Assembly (NCBI RefSeq): GCF_001020985.1
Contig: NZ_CP011542.1
Location: 3,162,001-3,226,000 of the forward strand
Length of the DNA: 64,000 nucleotides
Direction of reading: 5' to 3'
Origin: Corynebacterium mustelae
GTDB taxonomy: Bacteria > Actinomycetota > Actinomycetes > Mycobacteriales > Mycobacteriaceae
Shown here piece after piece: positions 61,355 to 64,000 of this stretch. Made by a program: the position numbers and the translations under genes. Below the pieces are notes generated by a model. That model was not told the DNA's origin, made no database searches, and saw only the letters and a list, made by a program, of their open reading frames with translations. Each line of letters begins with the position of its first letter. Position 1 is the first letter of the stretch.

Positions 61355-61573
61355 TTATGCCGGCGACTTGCTTAGCGCGTTGGTGATGATGGACTCCAAC
61401 GCATCGGAAACGGAACCTGATGTGACAACCAAGTACAGTGCTCCGGCAAGCGCGGCTGCAGCGAGTGCGCCCATCGCGTATTCGATGGTTGTAGAGCCTT
61501 CGTCGTCGGCAAGTAGGTCCGGTACGTGCCAAGTGGTCCAGGCATGAATGATAGTTGAAAAAATTTTTTCCAT
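61355..61573 (-). CDS. Flp-pilin-like DUF4244 protein
   Basis: A 72-aa small prepilin. DDEGSTTIEYAMGALAAAALAGALYLVV has the Gly-Ser/Thr and Glu5-Tyr6 pattern of Flp pilins directly before the hydrophobic helix. It ends SALESIITNALSKSPA-like and lies 2 bp upstream of the TadE gene. It is probably the pilin subunit of the cluster. Confidence 0.85.
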   Translation of the reverse strand: MEKIFSTIIHAWTTWHVPDLLADDEGSTTIEYAMGALAAAALAGALYLVVTSGSVSDALESIITNALSKSPA

Positions 61574-61598
61574 GATGAATTCCTTTCTCTGGTGAGAT

Positions 61599-62210
61599 TT
61601 ATGTAGTGATGATTTTTAGTCCGAGTTCCAACACAACTGGTGCCAGCCCGAGAAGGAAGAACGCGGGTAGATAGCAGAGGGTAAGCGGCAATGCTATGAG
61701 AACGCCTGCACGTTCAGCGCGCGCAGTGGCATGGTCATTGGCATCTTGACGCAGCTTTTCCGCACCATCGCGGTACCCTTGCGCGAGCGCCGCCCCGGAT
61801 CGTTGCGAGTTGGCAGCCAGCGTCGCAACATGTGCGTAATGGGAATCGGAATAGAGTTCCGCCCACGCTTTTTCAGCTGATATTCCAAGTTCCAAAAGAC
61901 TCGCTGTCCGGTGCCAGCTTGGGGAATTACTCGCGGTTGCTACCGCAGCCGCTGCATGAGCTGGGCTCAACCCAGCTTCGACACAAGCGGCATATAATTC
62001 CAAGTCGGCGGCGGCCGCGACCGGATCCGTATCTGTTTTAGGTGTACGTCTATGCAGTTTGTTATATAGCCGATAAAGCGTGGATTGAAGCGGCCCATCG
62101 CGTATCTTTGTGCCGATTGGTTTTTCGGTCGTGGTGGATATGCGCAGCGCTGGGTTCGGACCAGCTAGCATTATCGCGCAGCCTGCCAGTAAAGCAGCAA
62201 TGATTATCAT
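61599..62210 (-). CDS. TadC-like GspF-family membrane protein
   Basis: A protein of about 203 aa starting MIIIAALLAGCAIML at 62210, rather than the longer frame at 62264, which overlaps the next gene. It has an N-terminal helix, a cytoplasmic T2SF-type helical domain (ADLELYAACVEAGLSPAHAAAAVATA, GAALAQGYRDGAEKLRQDANDHATARAERAG) and two helices at the end. It acts as one half of the inner-membrane platform of the Tad machine. Confidence 0.84.
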   Translation of the reverse strand: MIIIAALLAGCAIMLAGPNPALRISTTTEKPIGTKIRDGPLQSTLYRLYNKLHRRTPKTDTDPVAAAADLELYAACVEAGLSPAHAAAAVATASNSPSWHRTASLLELGISAEKAWAELYSDSHYAHVATLAANSQRSGAALAQGYRDGAEKLRQDANDHATARAERAGVLIALPLTLCYLPAFFLLGLAPVVLELGLKIITT

Positions 62211-63022
62211 GTTGTTGCCCTTTCGATAATGCGGCGTGACCACAGCACCCCAGCGCATTCGCAACCCATTCCCAGAATGAGGATGGCTCCACCCACCCCG
62301 CCGCCGAATAAGAAACCGGGAGCGTCGACACCTAGTGCATAACCCATGCCGATGCCCAACAGAGGCAGCGCCGCCAGAATGATCGCGCTTACAGTCGCAC
62401 CTTGGATACTCGCCCGCATTCGGGCGTCATGGCGCATCTTGTGGTTAATCTGCTCGTGGAGATGACGCAAAATCTTGGTCATACTAATGCCGTGTTGTTC
62501 TGCTATGTCCCACATGCAACCTAGTTGTTGAAGATGACGGTTTTTCGATGTACAGAGGTACCAACTGCCAGCACCACCAATTGCGGCATGGCTGAGTGCC
62601 ACTGCTATGTCGGCGTGTATATGAGCCTCATCTACCTGTTCGCTTGCTGTTTTCAAGGAGTTAATAACACTTGCACCTGCCGATAACTCAGCTATTGCGG
62701 CTTCAAGTAACTGCACTATCTGTTCATTTTGGGTACGAAGTACCCGCTGCGCCGTGATGGAACGCAGTACCACCACCATGGTGGTGGTACCGATGAGACA
62801 TGCGATGACGAGCGAAACAGGGATTGAAATGAGCTGATTGGTCAGAAAAACACCGACAGCCACTACCAACGCTATGCCTGCGGGTGGCGCTTCTGAGAGT
62901 CGCTTGAATGTCTCACGCCATGGCGAAACGCCCGTGGCAGCGATGCGGTGTTTTGGTGGGGGCGGTGTCGCTATCAGGATGGCTACAGCGAAGAGCAAAG
63001 AACACGTTGTTATCGGGTTCAT
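62207..63022 (-). CDS. TadB-like GspF-family membrane protein
   Basis: A 271-aa protein starting MNPITTCSLLFAVAILIA at 63022; the frame to 63073 lies inside tadA and is rejected. It has helices at both ends and a T2SF cytoplasmic domain in between (VQLLEAAIAELSAGASVINSLKTAS, YLCTSKNRHLQQLGCMWDIAEQHG). It is paired with the TadC-like protein downstream and the ATPase upstream, with overlapping stop and start codons. Confidence 0.86.
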   Translation of the reverse strand: MNPITTCSLLFAVAILIATPPPPKHRIAATGVSPWRETFKRLSEAPPAGIALVVAVGVFLTNQLISIPVSLVIACLIGTTTMVVVLRSITAQRVLRTQNEQIVQLLEAAIAELSAGASVINSLKTASEQVDEAHIHADIAVALSHAAIGGAGSWYLCTSKNRHLQQLGCMWDIAEQHGISMTKILRHLHEQINHKMRHDARMRASIQGATVSAIILAALPLLGIGMGYALGVDAPGFLFGGGVGGAILILGMGCECAGVLWSRRIIERATT

Positions 63023-64000
63023 CGACACCGCCCCCAGTCGATATGTGGAGCGGAGGAATCTGAAATGTTCCATAGGATTTCGACAGTGGTGGGAAAACTT
63101 TTTAATATCCCGATTTGGTTTAGGCGCCGTCGTCCATCGGCTAAACGTTTCATTACTAAGATCACTGGCGATGCTGCGGCAAGCTGCGACATGAGCGCGT
63201 CACGTTGCATTCCGCCTTGTGCAGCGAGTGCTTCCAGGCGAGCAGGCACTTCTGTGATCGAATTTGCATGAATCGTTCCAGCACAGCCATCGTGGCCGGT
63301 ATTGAGCGCAGCAAGCAGATCAATAACTTCGACACCACGGATTTCGCCAACAACGATGCGGTCGGGTCGCATCCGAAGTGACTGTCGCAATAAGTCAGCC
63401 ATGGTGACTTCACCGTGGCCTTCGGTATTAGCCCCACGGGAAATAAGGTTGAGGACGTGTGGGTGCTGCGGTCGTAATTCGGCGGTGTCCTCAATACAGA
63501 TGATTCGTTCTTTCGGATCAACCTCGCCTAATAGCGCAGTCAGCATGGTGGTTTTCCCGCTGCCGGTTCCGCCCACAACAATGAAGGACCGCCTAGCCGC
63601 AACCAATTCTTTAAGATTTATAGCTGTTGAATCATTAATGCTGTGTTTTTCAATGAGTGTTTCCAATCGGGCATCAGCTTGCCGAAGCACCCGCAACGAA
63701 ATGCAGGTTCCCGCTTGTACAGGTGGAGATAATATGGCGTGAACACGTATTGTTGTGCCGTCCGGTCGAAGCAAGAATCCGTTTGCGAAGCATTGCGCCT
63801 CATCAATACGACTGCCCGCTGCAGTTATTAACCGGGTTGCCAATTGGCGTACCTGCTGTTCGGAACTAAATCGAACCGCTGCTTGTTCCAGGCCGTTGCC
63901 TCGGTCGTACCATACAGTGCCAGTGCCGTTGACAAGAATGTCCGTGACATTCGGAATTGCCATGATTTGTTCTAATTGACCAATTCCAACGGAGTCGTGA
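63019..64000 (-). CDS. tadA: TadA/CpaF-family secretion ATPase (truncated at window edge)
   Basis: The reading frame is open to base 64000, so the N-terminus lies outside the window; upstream of the in-window ATG at 63963 the frame reads DSVGIGQLEQIMAIPNVTDILVNG, a normal TadA beginning. Walker A is VVGGTGSGKTTMLTALL, the Asp box is RIICIEDTAELRP, and Walker B is MRPDRIVVGEIRGVEVIDLL. This hexameric ATPase powers Tad pilus assembly or secretion. It is first in the visible Tad-like operon. Confidence 0.93.
   Translation of the reverse strand, partial: HDSVGIGQLEQIMAIPNVTDILVNGTGTVWYDRGNGLEQAAVRFSSEQQVRQLATRLITAAGSRIDEAQCFANGFLLRPDGTTIRVHAILSPPVQAGTCISLRVLRQADARLETLIEKHSINDSTAINLKELVAARRSFIVVGGTGSGKTTMLTALLGEVDPKERIICIEDTAELRPQHPHVLNLISRGANTEGHGEVTMADLLRQSLRMRPDRIVVGEIRGVEVIDLLAALNTGHDGCAGTIHANSITEVPARLEALAAQGGMQRDALMSQLAAASPVILVMKRLADGRRRLNQIGILKSFPTTVEILWNISDSSAPHIDWGRCR

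Overview
The window reads as a chromosomal segment of a Corynebacterium. The evidence is a galactofuranose cell-wall gene (glf), a PGRP amidase with LGFP-type repeats, an LCP glycopolymer transferase, a DUF5926 gene, a SigK/RskA/DipZ group, and the gene order topA - cspA - DEAD helicase - Tad/TadE-like cluster, which mirrors Rv3646c-Rv3660c of Mycobacterium tuberculosis. A member of or near the C. diphtheriae complex is plausible, but the species cannot be fixed from sequence alone. No tRNA, rRNA or CRISPR array was found.

Layout. 0.1-3.5 kb: glf and a secreted amidase. 3.8-5.8 kb: a C5 methyltransferase and a NaeI-like endonuclease (Type II R-M). 5.8-9.5 kb: an eight-gene Asp23/Gls24 envelope-stress-type operon with its own sigma factor and two single-base frameshifts. 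9.7-12.6 kb: a CPT-like kinase, a bacteriocin-like secreted protein with a small membrane protein, and a secreted V8-like protease. 12.7-17.9 kb: housekeeping genes (HAD phosphatase, PlsC, SerS, GntR regulator, septum-formation-family protein, zincin). 18.3-20.3 kb: an AbiEi/AbiEii toxin-antitoxin pair with clear operator repeats. 20.7-25.7 kb: histidine phosphatase, PheA, amidase, CPBP protease, LCP protein. 26.0-27.1 kb: a Panacea/Doc-type toxin-antitoxin pair. 27.2-30.3 kb: an ABC exporter and an AGCS symporter.

31.1-45.4 kb is the centrepiece: one 16-gene, minus-strand, tightly overlapping operon for a decorated phenazine antibiotic. It has the phenazine core genes phzB, D, E, F and G. 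It also has an EhpF/EhpG-like carboxylate reduction pair, an amino-acid-type adenylation protein (broken by one base in an A9 run), a carrier protein and a KAS III-like acyltransferase. The remaining genes are an acyl-CoA-dehydrogenase-like flavoprotein, an SDR, a methyltransferase, an MFS exporter and an EhpR-like VOC resistance protein. The content is that expected for a griseoluteic-acid/D-alanylgriseoluteic-acid-type product. The block is visibly A+T-richer than its flanks and is bracketed by inverted, nearly identical IS3-family copies, so it was very probably acquired horizontally.

47.1-64 kb returns to core genome: a truncated gene, DUF5926 protein, GDPD, lactate dehydrogenase, then DipZ / Met-Lys-Asp repeat lipoprotein / SigK / RskA, then TopA, CspA, a MrfA-type helicase, and a Tad-like cluster that runs off the right edge. 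An 11-mer, GCTTTTCGACG, occurs 13 times across the window, far more than chance predicts, and is absent from the phenazine island. Several one-base frameshifts (asp23, the DUF2273-like gene, the phenazine ligase, the IS orfA) may be real lesions or assembly indels. They should be resolved before function is assigned.
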